Below are positions 7,645-13,145 of a stretch of 18,173 nt of DNA, in pieces. The DNA comes from Acidimicrobiales bacterium (GTDB lineage Bacteria; Actinomycetota; Acidimicrobiia; Acidimicrobiales; RAAP-2). The translations under genes and the position numbers were made by a program. The notes beneath the pieces were generated by a model, which did no database searches, was not told where the DNA came from, and was given only the letters and a program-made list of their open reading frames with translations. Position 1 is the stretch's first letter. Each line of letters begins with the position of its first letter. The stretch is taken from contig JASHWO010000191.1 of the NCBI GenBank assembly GCA_030044045.1, positions 1 through 18,173 on the forward strand, written 5' to 3'.

Positions 7645-7836
7645 GTGAGGATCGTGCTGGACGCCGACCGCTGCACCGGCCACGGCCGCTGCTACTCACT
7701 GGCCCCCGAGCTGTTCGACAGCGACGACGAAGGCCACAGCGTCGTGCTCCAGCCGGACGTGCCCGAGGGGTTGGAGGACCAGGCCCGCCTGGCCGTGGAC
7801 AACTGCCCGGAGGGCTGCCTGCGGCTCGACGGCTGA
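7645..7836 (+). CDS. Single-cluster 3Fe-4S-type ferredoxin (His variant)
   Basis: 63 residues from GTG. A small soluble electron carrier of the kind that feeds actinobacterial cytochrome P450s and related oxygenases. The cluster motif is C10-TG-H13-GR-C16 with C54-P, the CxxHxxC...CP form in which His replaces the usual third Cys; such proteins hold a 3Fe-4S cluster. An extra Cys (C58, CPEGC) follows. Acidic residues surround the motif (PELFDSDDEG). No P450 or ferredoxin reductase is adjacent. The GTG was chosen because it matches the family start and has a -10 just upstream. An in-frame ATG at 7546 has a strong purine ribosome site (GGAGGAGGAAGG) and would add 33 residues, so two protein forms are possible. 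Confidence 0.88.
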   Translation: MRIVLDADRCTGHGRCYSLAPELFDSDDEGHSVVLQPDVPEGLEDQARLAVDNCPEGCLRLDG

Positions 7837-7899
7837 CGGCCATCGCCACGTGAGGGGCACCGGTGGCTCGACGGCCGGCGGCAGCTACCAGAAGGGGCG

Positions 7900-7925
7900 C
7901 CGGACGGCGGCCACCGCCGGACCGG
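7900..7925 (+). terminator. Candidate hairpin after the ferredoxin
   Basis: GGCGG (7906-7910), CCA loop, CCGCC (7914-7918), with an outer CCGG/CCGG pairing at 7900-7903 and 7922-7925. It lies in the 153-nt gap downstream of the ferredoxin. There is no T-run and short hairpins are frequent in such GC-rich DNA, so support is weak. Confidence 0.3.
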
Positions 7926-7977
7926 TGTCGGACGGCGAGGCGACCGGTGCCGCGACCGCACGGGGGCTGCCACCATC

Positions 7978-7983
7978 TACGCT
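7978..7983 (+). promoter_or_regulatory. -10 element of the Pro-rich membrane protein, leaderless
   Basis: TACGCT, 6 nt before the GTG at 7990. No Shine-Dalgarno is visible. Confidence 0.5.
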
Positions 7984-7989
7984 GCGCGG

Positions 7990-9339
7990 GTGCCCGACGA
8001 ACCGACCAGCGGCGGCGCGGACCAGCCCTCGGTGCCCGACCCGGCACCGGCCGGCAGCAGTGGTCCCCCCGGACCCGAGAGCCCCGGTGGACCGGGGACC
8101 AGCACCTGGACCACCCCTGTGCCGGGCGGACCGGATCAGGCCGGCTGGCCATCGTGGGCGGACCGGTCGGCGGGCGGCGGCGATCCCGACCAGGCCGGCT
8201 GGCCATCGTGGGCGGACCGGTCGGCAAGTGATGGCGGGCCGGGGACCGGGTACCCGGTCGGCTCGCCGGGCGCGCCCCTTCCCTACGGCGCGCCCTCGCC
8301 GGGCAGCCCCTACGGCGAGGCGCCGGGCGGCGGCTACGGCGCGCCGGGCGGGATCAACGGCGGCGGCCCGCACCCCGGTTCCTACGGCCCCGGCCCCTAC
8401 CCGCCCCCGGGAGGGCCGTTCGCGCCACCGGGGCAGTACGGCACCCCCAGCGGGCCCTACGCGCCACCCGGCCCCTACGGCGCCCCCTACGGCTATGGCG
8501 GGGGGCCGCAGGGGGCGTACCACCCCTGGGCCTACCCCCAGCCCCGACCTCAGCGGACTCCGGAGGAGCGCCGGCGGCGGCTGCGCACCGGGCTGCTGAT
8601 CGGCGGGGCGTTGCTGCTGGTGGCCGGGGCCGGCATCGGGATCGGGGCCTGGCTGGCCCCCTCGAGCCCGAAGACAGTGGCCACCGGGCTCCTGTCCAAG
8701 GCGGTGAGCGCCGGGACCGGCGCCGGCTCCTTCCGCTACGTCGAGCAGTCGACAGACGACGGCGTGCGCGACGACATCAGCGGCGACGCCGGGCCGAGCT
8801 CCGGCCGCCAGGTCATCACCGAGCAGGGCACCAGCGGCCTCGACCAGTTCGACCTGCGACTGGTCGGCGGGGTGGTCTACTTCCGGGGCAACCGGGCGGC
8901 GGTGATCGACCAGCTCGGGGTGACCGCTCCCCAGGCGACCACCTATGTCGACCGTTGGGTCAGCGTCCGCAAGGGCGAGAAGCCCTACAAGACATTCGCC
9001 GACGGCATCACCACCGCGTCCAACCTCCACCAGCTCCCCGCCACCTTCGTGCCGGCGTCGAGCGCGGCCACACCGGGGACCACACCGCCGGCCACCCGCA
9101 TCAGCGGCGGGCTGAGCGCCGGCAAAGGACACCCCGCGGTGGGCACAGCGGCGCTGGTCGTCACCACCGCCAGCTCGCTGCCCCAGAGCTTCTCGGGCCA
9201 GGCCGTCGCCGACAGCGGCGCCCGGCTCGCCCTCTCGTGGCGGTTCAGCCGGTGGGGTGAGAAGGTCCACCTGGCGGCCCCGTCCGGCGCGGTGCGCTAC
9301 GCCTCGCTGGGCGTGGGATCCGGCACCGGCCACCACTGA
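7990..9339 (+). CDS. Pro/Gly/Tyr-rich single-pass membrane protein, function unknown
   Basis: 449 residues from GTG, 6 nt after a TACGCT hexamer. Residues 1-190 are a disordered cytoplasmic region rich in Pro, Gly and Tyr (repeats of the PYG, PPGPYG type), including an 18-residue tandem duplication around PDQAGWPSWADRSA. A basic stretch RTPEERRRRLRT (189-200) precedes one hydrophobic segment at about 201-222 (GLLIGGALLLVAGAGIGIGAWLA), so the ~225-residue C-terminal part is predicted outside the membrane. That domain begins after PSSPKTVATGLLSKAVSAG and has alternating strand-like segments (GSFRYVEQS, LRLVGGVVYFRGN, YVDRWVSV), loosely like LppX/LprG-type lipoprotein folds; this likeness is a guess. 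No catalytic motif is recognised. Such proteins are common near actinobacterial envelope genes. Confidence 0.85.
   Translation: MPDEPTSGGADQPSVPDPAPAGSSGPPGPESPGGPGTSTWTTPVPGGPDQAGWPSWADRSAGGGDPDQAGWPSWADRSASDGGPGTGYPVGSPGAPLPYGAPSPGSPYGEAPGGGYGAPGGINGGGPHPGSYGPGPYPPPGGPFAPPGQYGTPSGPYAPPGPYGAPYGYGGGPQGAYHPWAYPQPRPQRTPEERRRRLRTGLLIGGALLLVAGAGIGIGAWLAPSSPKTVATGLLSKAVSAGTGAGSFRYVEQSTDDGVRDDISGDAGPSSGRQVITEQGTSGLDQFDLRLVGGVVYFRGNRAAVIDQLGVTAPQATTYVDRWVSVRKGEKPYKTFADGITTASNLHQLPATFVPASSAATPGTTPPATRISGGLSAGKGHPAVGTAALVVTTASSLPQSFSGQAVADSGARLALSWRFSRWGEKVHLAAPSGAVRYASLGVGSGTGHH
8131..8225 (+). repeat. In-frame 54-bp tandem duplication
   Basis: A 35-nt stretch at 8137-8171 recurs exactly at 8191-8225, an offset of 54 nt (18 codons); the match extends a few bases left with mismatches. 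It duplicates PDQAGWPSWADRSA in the disordered part of the membrane protein, a recent in-frame expansion. Confidence 0.9.
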
Positions 9340-9414
9340 CCGTACGCGCCCGGCGGTCCGGAACTGTCGGCGCAGGTCGCGAACCTGGTGGGGCTGAGGC
9401 CGCAGGAATGAACC

Positions 9415-9467
9415 GACCCACATGCACCACTGGCCCGCACCGTGCGGGCCAGTGGTGCATGTGGGTC
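9415..9467. terminator. 53-bp perfect palindrome, probable bidirectional terminator
   Basis: Arms 9415-9440 and 9442-9467 are perfect reverse complements over 26 bp around a single central C (core CCCGCAC-C-GTGCGGG). It sits between two convergent genes, ending 13 nt before the stop of the minus-strand gene and starting 75 nt after the stop of the plus-strand gene. That position fits a strong terminator for both directions. No T-run follows. Confidence 0.8.
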
Positions 9468-9480
9468 TCGTGCCGCTGGG

Positions 9481-10098
9481 TCAGGCGGCGACCGGGGTCG
9501 AAGGGTGGTCCCTGTGGCTGAAGAGCTCCGTCGCCTCGTCGGTGCGCCGTGCGTGGGCGATCCCGAAGAGGACCAGCAACGCCATCAGCCCGGCGAGGAC
9601 GAAGGAGACGATCGCCCCCCAGGTGGCGATCTCGCCCATGACGGAGAACCCGTAGGCTTCGAGGAGCAGCCCCCGCAGGGTGGTGCCCTGGAAGACCGTC
9701 TGGACCTTGGCCTCGGCTGCGGTGTAGGCCGGCGAGCCTTTGGGCAGGGCCATCGCCGCCGCGCTCAGCTGGGCGTAGGTCTTGCCCCCGCCGATCTCTC
9801 GGAGGTGGACGGCGATGAAGTCGTCGGCGTAGACCTGGGCCTGGGCGCCCGTCGTCAGTTGCTCACCGGCGTACTGGCTCACCGAAGGGATCATGGAAGG
9901 CGTGATCTCGGTGCCCGCCTTGGGGTGGGCGAACGCCGCCTTGGACGGGAAGGTGATCTGCTGCTCGGCCAACTGGTTGTGCACGTTGGAGTTGGCGAAG
10001 TTGGCGCCCACCAAGAGCAGTACGCCAGCCACGACCAGCACGACGACGACGAGCGCGCCGCCGATGCTTGCCAACTTGTCGAATACCCTGCGGCTCAT
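9481..10098 (-). CDS. Conserved two-TM membrane protein, putative DosR-type regulon member
   Basis: 205 residues from ATG with a strong ribosome site (AAGGAG, 8 nt spacing), the only gene of this cluster with a clear leader. TM1 is about residues 12-33 (GGALVVVVLVVAGVLLLVG) and TM2 about 157-181, with an ~120-residue loop between containing FPSKAAFAHPKAGTEITPSM and GEQLTTGAQAQVYADDFIAVHL, followed by a short polar tail (ARRTDEATELFSHRD). I recall similar actinobacterial proteins labelled 'aromatic ring-opening dioxygenase LigA' in databases; nothing here supports such an activity. Upstream lie a GGGACC-type box (10178-10191) and a GACGAT hexamer 24 nt further on, matching the box-to-promoter spacing of neighbouring genes. 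Induction by the adjacent response regulator is therefore inferred. Function unknown. Confidence 0.85.
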   Translation of the reverse strand: MSRRVFDKLASIGGALVVVVLVVAGVLLLVGANFANSNVHNQLAEQQITFPSKAAFAHPKAGTEITPSMIPSVSQYAGEQLTTGAQAQVYADDFIAVHLREIGGGKTYAQLSAAAMALPKGSPAYTAAEAKVQTVFQGTTLRGLLLEAYGFSVMGEIATWGAIVSFVLAGLMALLVLFGIAHARRTDEATELFSHRDHPSTPVAA

Positions 10099-10147
10099 AG
10101 TGCCCTCTCCTTGGTCAGTGACCCCTCCCTGCGAGGAGATCATCTCC

Positions 10148-10153
10148 ATCGTC
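10148..10153 (-). promoter_or_regulatory. Candidate -10 of the two-TM membrane protein
   Basis: GACGAT on the minus strand, separated by 24 nt from the box at 10178-10191, the same spacing as at the universal stress protein promoter. It would give a leader of about 43 nt that includes the AAGGAG ribosome site. The hexamer itself is a weak match to TANNNT. Confidence 0.35.
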
Positions 10154-10177
10154 GGCCCGGCGAAGGCCTGGGTCATG

Positions 10178-10191
10178 GGCGAGAAGGTCCC
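10178..10191 (-). promoter_or_regulatory. DosR-like box 1
   Basis: Read toward the membrane protein: GGGACCTTCTCGCC. One half-site (GGGACC) is perfect and the other degenerate. It is offset by 22 bp from box 2 and positioned 24 nt upstream of a -10-like hexamer. Confidence 0.5.
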
Positions 10192-10199
10192 TTCCGATG

Positions 10200-10213
10200 G
10201 GGAAAAAGGTCCC
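10200..10213. promoter_or_regulatory. DosR-like box 2
   Basis: GGGAAAAAGGTCCC, 12 of 14 positions fitting GGGACC-N2-GGTCCC. Thirteen of its bases (GGAAAAAGGTCCC) recur exactly 60 bp away at box 3. It lies midway between two divergent promoters. Confidence 0.55.
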
Positions 10214-10259
10214 GACCGACGAGCGCGCGTCGGGTGCGGTCGGGCGTTGCCGGCAAGTC

Positions 10260-10273
10260 AGGAAAAAGGTCCC
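10260..10273 (+). promoter_or_regulatory. DosR-like box 3
   Basis: AGGAAAAAGGTCCC. Its right half-site is perfect. It ends 24 nt before the CACTAT hexamer of the small orphan gene and is centred near -44 relative to that gene's GTG. Confidence 0.55.
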
Positions 10274-10297
10274 TACGCGAGCCTGAGCACCTCGGCG

Positions 10298-10303
10298 CAC
10301 TAT
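10298..10303 (+). promoter_or_regulatory. -10 element of the orphan gene, leaderless
   Basis: CACTAT, 7 nt before the GTG at 10311 and 24 nt after box 3. Confidence 0.5.
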
Positions 10304-10310
10304 GGGCACC

Positions 10311-10637
10311 GTGAGCATGTACGTCGACGTCCTCTCGAACGCCCTCGACGGCTGGGCGGACAGGCTGACCGACACCGAGCTGCTCGACTACGTACGTTCG
10401 TGCCGAGCCACCCTCGAACACGCCGACCCCGGTGGGGTGGGGCGGAGCCTGGAGCTGCTCGCCGCCGAGGTGGCCTACGACCGAGCGCTGGTCCGGCTCT
10501 GTGAGCTCAAGGGCATCACGGTCGACGCGTCGTGGTTCGTTCACCCAGATGCGGCGCGTCGGTGCCTGGAGCACCAGCTGGCGGCATTGGGGCTCGACCT
10601 GAGCAGGCGTCCCGCGTCCGAGTGTGCCGGGGGCTAA
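10311..10637 (+). CDS. Small orphan protein in the DosR-like locus, function unknown
   Basis: 108 residues from GTG: no transmembrane segment or signal peptide, moderately acidic, probably mostly helical (ALDGWADRLTDTELLDYVRS, then SLELLAAEVAYDRALVRLCE). Three Cys residues lie in the body and one near the C-terminus, but not as a metal motif. I do not recognise a family. The GTG start was preferred over ATG at 10302 because ATG overlaps the putative -10 (CACTAT) and lacks a ribosome site. With GTG the -10 and regulator box fall at the same spacing as at the universal stress protein. A further ATG lies at 10317. Its TAA overlaps the TAG of the convergent response regulator (4-nt overlap), so the two 3' ends interlock. 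Co-regulation suggests a role in the response controlled by that regulator. Confidence 0.75.
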   Translation: MSMYVDVLSNALDGWADRLTDTELLDYVRSCRATLEHADPGGVGRSLELLAAEVAYDRALVRLCELKGITVDASWFVHPDAARRCLEHQLAALGLDLSRRPASECAGG

Positions 10638-11287
10638 GATGCGGGGTCGGAGCCCCCGCTTCGGAGCCTGGTGGCGTAGATGGCGGCCTCGGTCCGACTC
10701 GACATCTTGAGTTTTCGCAAGAGGCCGGTGATGTAGTTCTTCACCGTGTGCTCCGCCAGGAACATGGCCTCGGCGATCTGGCGGTTGGTCTTCCCCTCGG
10801 CAATGTGGTCGAGGATACGGCGCTCCTGAGGGCTCAAGGACGCGAGCTCGGGGTTGGTCCTGGGCGGGTTGGCGATGCGCTCGACCACCTTGGCCACGAC
10901 TTTGGGGTCCAGCAGCGATTCGCCTGCGGCCACCCGCTTCACGTCGGCGATGAGGTCGCGGGACTTGATCTGCTTCAAGACGTAGCCGGCGGCCCCGGCC
11001 ATGACCGACGCGTAGAGGGCCTCGTCGTCGGCGAAGCTCGTCAACATCAGGCAGGCGAGACCGGGAACGGCCGAGCGCACGTCCCGGCACACCTCGATGC
11101 CGTCGCCGTCCTCCAGGCGGACGTCCAAGATGGCCACGTCGGGCTGGGCCAGAGGGATCCGCCGGAAGGCTTCGGCCGCGGTGGAGGCCTCGCCCACGAC
11201 GGTGATCTCGTCGTCGGTCTCGAGGAGGGCCCGGATCCCTTCGCGCACGAGCTCGTGGTCGTCGAGCAAGAACACGGTGATGGCCAT
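10634..11287 (-). CDS. devR: DosR/DevR-like NarL-family response regulator
   Basis: 217 residues from ATG. The receiver domain (1-120) has the acidic pocket D9/D10, phosphoacceptor D55 (VAILDVRLEDG), T83 and K105. A linker leads to a LuxR/NarL helix-turn-helix (about 150-210): LSPQERRILDHIAEGKTNRQIA, then AEHTVKNYITGLLRKL. From memory, it lines up with mycobacterial DosR along its length, including the VFLxDDHExVR start, SLLD at 125-127, and the MFLAE-TVKNY recognition helix whose Lys and Asn contact DNA. The DosR Lys just before TVKN is His here. The gene is divergent from its probable kinase, with a 102-nt gap, instead of co-operonic as devR-devS is in Mycobacterium. A CACAAT hexamer 6 nt before ATG suggests a leaderless mRNA. 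Predicted to bind the GGGACC-type boxes in this locus. Confidence 0.9.
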   Translation of the reverse strand: MAITVFLLDDHELVREGIRALLETDDEITVVGEASTAAEAFRRIPLAQPDVAILDVRLEDGDGIEVCRDVRSAVPGLACLMLTSFADDEALYASVMAGAAGYVLKQIKSRDLIADVKRVAAGESLLDPKVVAKVVERIANPPRTNPELASLSPQERRILDHIAEGKTNRQIAEAMFLAEHTVKNYITGLLRKLKMSSRTEAAIYATRLRSGGSDPAS

Positions 11288-11293
11288 GGCGCC

Positions 11294-11299
11294 ATTGTG
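11294..11299 (-). promoter_or_regulatory. -10 element of the response regulator, leaderless
   Basis: CACAAT on the minus strand, 6 nt before the response regulator ATG. Confidence 0.45.
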
Positions 11300-11367
11300 C
11301 CAGAGGCGCTCAGTGCGCCGGTAGGGCCGACGTGGCGCGTGCACCGCCGACGGCCAGCCCCCGACCA

Positions 11368-11381
11368 GGGACTTCGGTACC
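11368..11381 (+). promoter_or_regulatory. DosR-like box 7 overlapping the kinase -10
   Basis: GGGACTTCGGTACC fits GGGACY-N2-GGTCCC except for one base in the right half. It overlaps the TACCAT -10 of the kinase, a position expected to repress, not activate, if bound. Confidence 0.35.
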
Positions 11382-11383
11382 AT
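11378..11383 (+). promoter_or_regulatory. -10 element of the sensor kinase, leaderless
   Basis: TACCAT, 6 nt before the GTG at 11390, with no Shine-Dalgarno. Confidence 0.5.
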
Positions 11384-11389
11384 CGAGGC

Positions 11390-12514
11390 GTGCCCTACAC
11401 CAGGGTCAACGATCCCAAGAAGCTGCAACGCCTCCTGGCAGCCGTCCTCATGATCACGGCCGACGTCGAGTTGGGCGACCTGCTGGGCAACCTGGTCGAA
11501 GAAGCCCGGGATCTCGTGGGTGCCCGCTACGGAGCCCTCGGGGTCCTCAACGAGTCCGGAACCGGCCTCGAACGGTTCTTGACCGCCGGGCTGAGCGACG
11601 AAGAGGAGCAGGCCATCGGGACGCGTCCCACCGGCCGGGGAGTCCTCGGGCTCCTCATCACCGACCCCCAGCCCCTCCGCCTGGCCGACCTGGCCGAACA
11701 CCCCCAGCGCTACGGCTTCCCCGCACACCATCCACCCATGCGCTCGTTCCTGGGTGTCCCGATCCGGGTCCGCGACGACGTCTACGGGAACCTCTACCTC
11801 ACCGACAAGGTGGACGCGGCCGAGTTCTCCGGCGAGGACGAGGCCCTGGCCGAGGCCCTGGCCCTGGCCGCCGGGGTCGCCATCGAGAACACCCGCCTCA
11901 ACGACCGTGTCCGGATCATCTCCGTTCTCGACGAGCGAGACCGCATCGCCCGGGACCTCCACGACCGGGTCATCCAGCGCATCTTCGCGGTGGGTATGTC
12001 GCTGCAGAGCGCCGAGCGCCGACCCGACACCAACGACATGGCCCAGCGGGTGGCCAGGGCGGTCGACGAGCTCGACGCCACGATCACAGAGATCCGCACG
12101 GCCATCTTCGATCTGGGCGACGCGTCCGCTCCGAGGAACGTCAAGCAGGCCGTCCTGTCCCTGGCCGACGAAATGGCATCGACCTTGGGGGCGCGGCCCG
12201 AAGTCATCTTCTCGGGACCCGTCGACACCCTGGTGCCCCCGCACGTTGCCGACCACCTGCTGGCGGTGGTGCGCGAAGGGCTCACCAACGCGTCGAAGCA
12301 CGCCCGGGCTTCACGGTATGTGGTCGCGCTCAGCGTCGGCGAGGCCGTGGTCCTAGAGATCGCCGACGACGGCATCGGGCTCGACTCCGATGGACGACAC
12401 GATGGGTTGGGGCTCGCCAACCTGCGCCACCGAGCCGAGAAGCTGGGCGGCACTTTCGAGGTCGGACCCGCGGTGGGCGGGGGCACCCGCCTCGCCTGGT
12501 CGGTGCCGCTCTGA
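11390..12514 (+). CDS. DosS-like GAF sensor histidine kinase with one GAF domain
   Basis: 374 residues from GTG. The single GAF domain (about 10-170) resembles the heme-binding GAF-A of mycobacterial DosS/DosT: ARYGALGV, GRGVLGLLI, then HHPPMRSFLGVPIRVR (113-128) and YGNLYLTDK (132-140). H113/H114 include the position of the DosS proximal heme His, and Y136 corresponds to the DosS distal Tyr, so binding of heme and sensing of O2, NO, CO or redox state is likely. DosS and DosT have a second GAF domain; here the transmitter follows directly. The HisKA_3 box is LDERDRIARDLHDRVIQRIF with phosphoacceptor H191. The HATPase_c region has N300 (EGLTNASKHA), DDGIG (326-330) and DGLGLANLRHRAEKLGG. There is no membrane segment, so it is cytosolic. 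It is divergent from the response regulator and overlaps the convergent GNAT frame by 162 nt. Confidence 0.92.
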   Translation: MPYTRVNDPKKLQRLLAAVLMITADVELGDLLGNLVEEARDLVGARYGALGVLNESGTGLERFLTAGLSDEEEQAIGTRPTGRGVLGLLITDPQPLRLADLAEHPQRYGFPAHHPPMRSFLGVPIRVRDDVYGNLYLTDKVDAAEFSGEDEALAEALALAAGVAIENTRLNDRVRIISVLDERDRIARDLHDRVIQRIFAVGMSLQSAERRPDTNDMAQRVARAVDELDATITEIRTAIFDLGDASAPRNVKQAVLSLADEMASTLGARPEVIFSGPVDTLVPPHVADHLLAVVREGLTNASKHARASRYVVALSVGEAVVLEIADDGIGLDSDGRHDGLGLANLRHRAEKLGGTFEVGPAVGGGTRLAWSVPL

Positions 12515-13051
12515 CCCGGGACAGGAACGCGTCGAGGCGATGTCGAGCCGCGCCTTGACGACGCCGGATGCCTCGGTGGAGGTCATCGGGTAGCCCGAGT
12601 CCCGGAGCACGCCGAGCATGGCACGGTTGCCATCGAGGATCTCGGCGTAGAAGGTGGTGATGCCGACCTCCCGTGCCCGTTCGACCAGCCGGGCCAGGAG
12701 CAGCGAGCCCAGCCCGTGGTGCTGGTAGGCGTCGGCCACCACGAAGGCCACCTCGGCGCCGGTGGGGTCCCCCATCCGCTCGTAACGGCCGACCGCCACG
12801 ATTCCCCCTGTGGTCTCGACCACGAAGGCGACGCGGTCGGTCCCGTTCACGTTGGTGAAACGATCGACTTCGGCCACGGTGAGCTCGGGGTGGAGGTAGA
12901 AGAACCGACGCCGGACAGTCGAGCTACTGAGGCTCGCGTGGAACGATCGCAGGGCATCGGCGTCGACTGGTCGGATCGGGCGCAGCAGCCCGGCCCTGCC
13001 GTCGAACAGCTCGACCGTGCTGGTCGAGGGCTCAGAGAACGCCGTGCCCAT
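12353..13051 (-). CDS. GNAT-family acetyltransferase, protein-acetyltransferase (Pat/KAT)-like
   Basis: 232 residues from ATG. The GNAT fold covers about 20-175: LLRPIRPVDADALRSFHASL, RRRFFYLHPEL, then AEVAFVVADAYQHHGLGSLLLARLVERA (99-126), the acetyl-CoA pyrophosphate loop Q/R-x-x-G-x-G being Q110-HH-GLG. NRAMLGVLRDSGY at 142-154 is motif B. The LRPIRPxD...RFF pattern is that of the catalytic domain of bacterial Pat/KAT protein lysine acetyltransferases; the cyclic-nucleotide domain of mycobacterial KAT is absent. The last ~53 residues are antisense to the end of the kinase gene and look unrelated to GNAT, so a native stop may have been lost. It is divergent from the universal stress protein, with box 4 and a CACGCT -10 giving a leaderless ATG. 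Mycobacterial KAT acetylates a Usp, so Usp is a natural candidate substrate (inference). Confidence 0.85.
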   Translation of the reverse strand: MGTAFSEPSTSTVELFDGRAGLLRPIRPVDADALRSFHASLSSSTVRRRFFYLHPELTVAEVDRFTNVNGTDRVAFVVETTGGIVAVGRYERMGDPTGAEVAFVVADAYQHHGLGSLLLARLVERAREVGITTFYAEILDGNRAMLGVLRDSGYPMTSTEASGVVKARLDIASTRSCPGSERHRPGEAGAPAHRGSDLESAAQLLGSVAQVGEPQPIVSSIGVEPDAVVGDL

Positions 13052-13057
13052 GGCCCC

Positions 13058-13063
13058 AGCGTG
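13058..13063 (-). promoter_or_regulatory. -10 element of the GNAT gene, leaderless
   Basis: CACGCT on the minus strand, 6 nt before the GNAT ATG and 23 nt downstream of box 4. Confidence 0.45.
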
Positions 13064-13086
13064 ATCGGCGGTGCCGGCGACGGATA

Positions 13087-13100
13087 GAGGCACAGGTCCC
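13087..13100 (-). promoter_or_regulatory. DosR-like box 4
   Basis: Read toward the GNAT gene: GGGACCTGTGCCTC. The first half-site is perfect. Its centre is near -42.5 relative to the GNAT ATG. Confidence 0.5.
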
Positions 13101-13123
13101 GACCCGTCACATCCCAGCAGTTC

Positions 13124-13137
13124 AGGACCCTTTGCCC
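13124..13137. promoter_or_regulatory. DosR-like box 5 (distal)
   Basis: AGGACCCTTTGCCC, a degenerate copy offset by exactly 22 bp from box 6, the same offset as between boxes 1 and 2. Confidence 0.4.
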
Positions 13138-13145
13138 CCTCGACC

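Noticed and set aside
8281..8520. Regularly repeated short units resembling a CRISPR or satellite array
   Set aside because: They are Pro/Gly/Tyr codon repeats inside a coding frame, with no conserved repeat-spacer structure.
7885..9423. Long minus-strand open frame opposite the Pro-rich membrane protein
   Set aside because: The plus-strand frame has a TM segment, a basic anchor, a leaderless promoter and an in-frame duplication; the minus frame is compositional.
9481..10098. Naming the membrane protein an aromatic ring-opening dioxygenase (LigA)
   Set aside because: That label is a common database carry-over; the sequence is a two-TM protein with no dioxygenase metal site.
10532..11389. 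N-terminal extension of the sensor kinase frame
   Set aside because: It would run antisense through the whole response regulator. The GTG at 11390 has a -10 6 nt upstream and begins just before the GAF domain.
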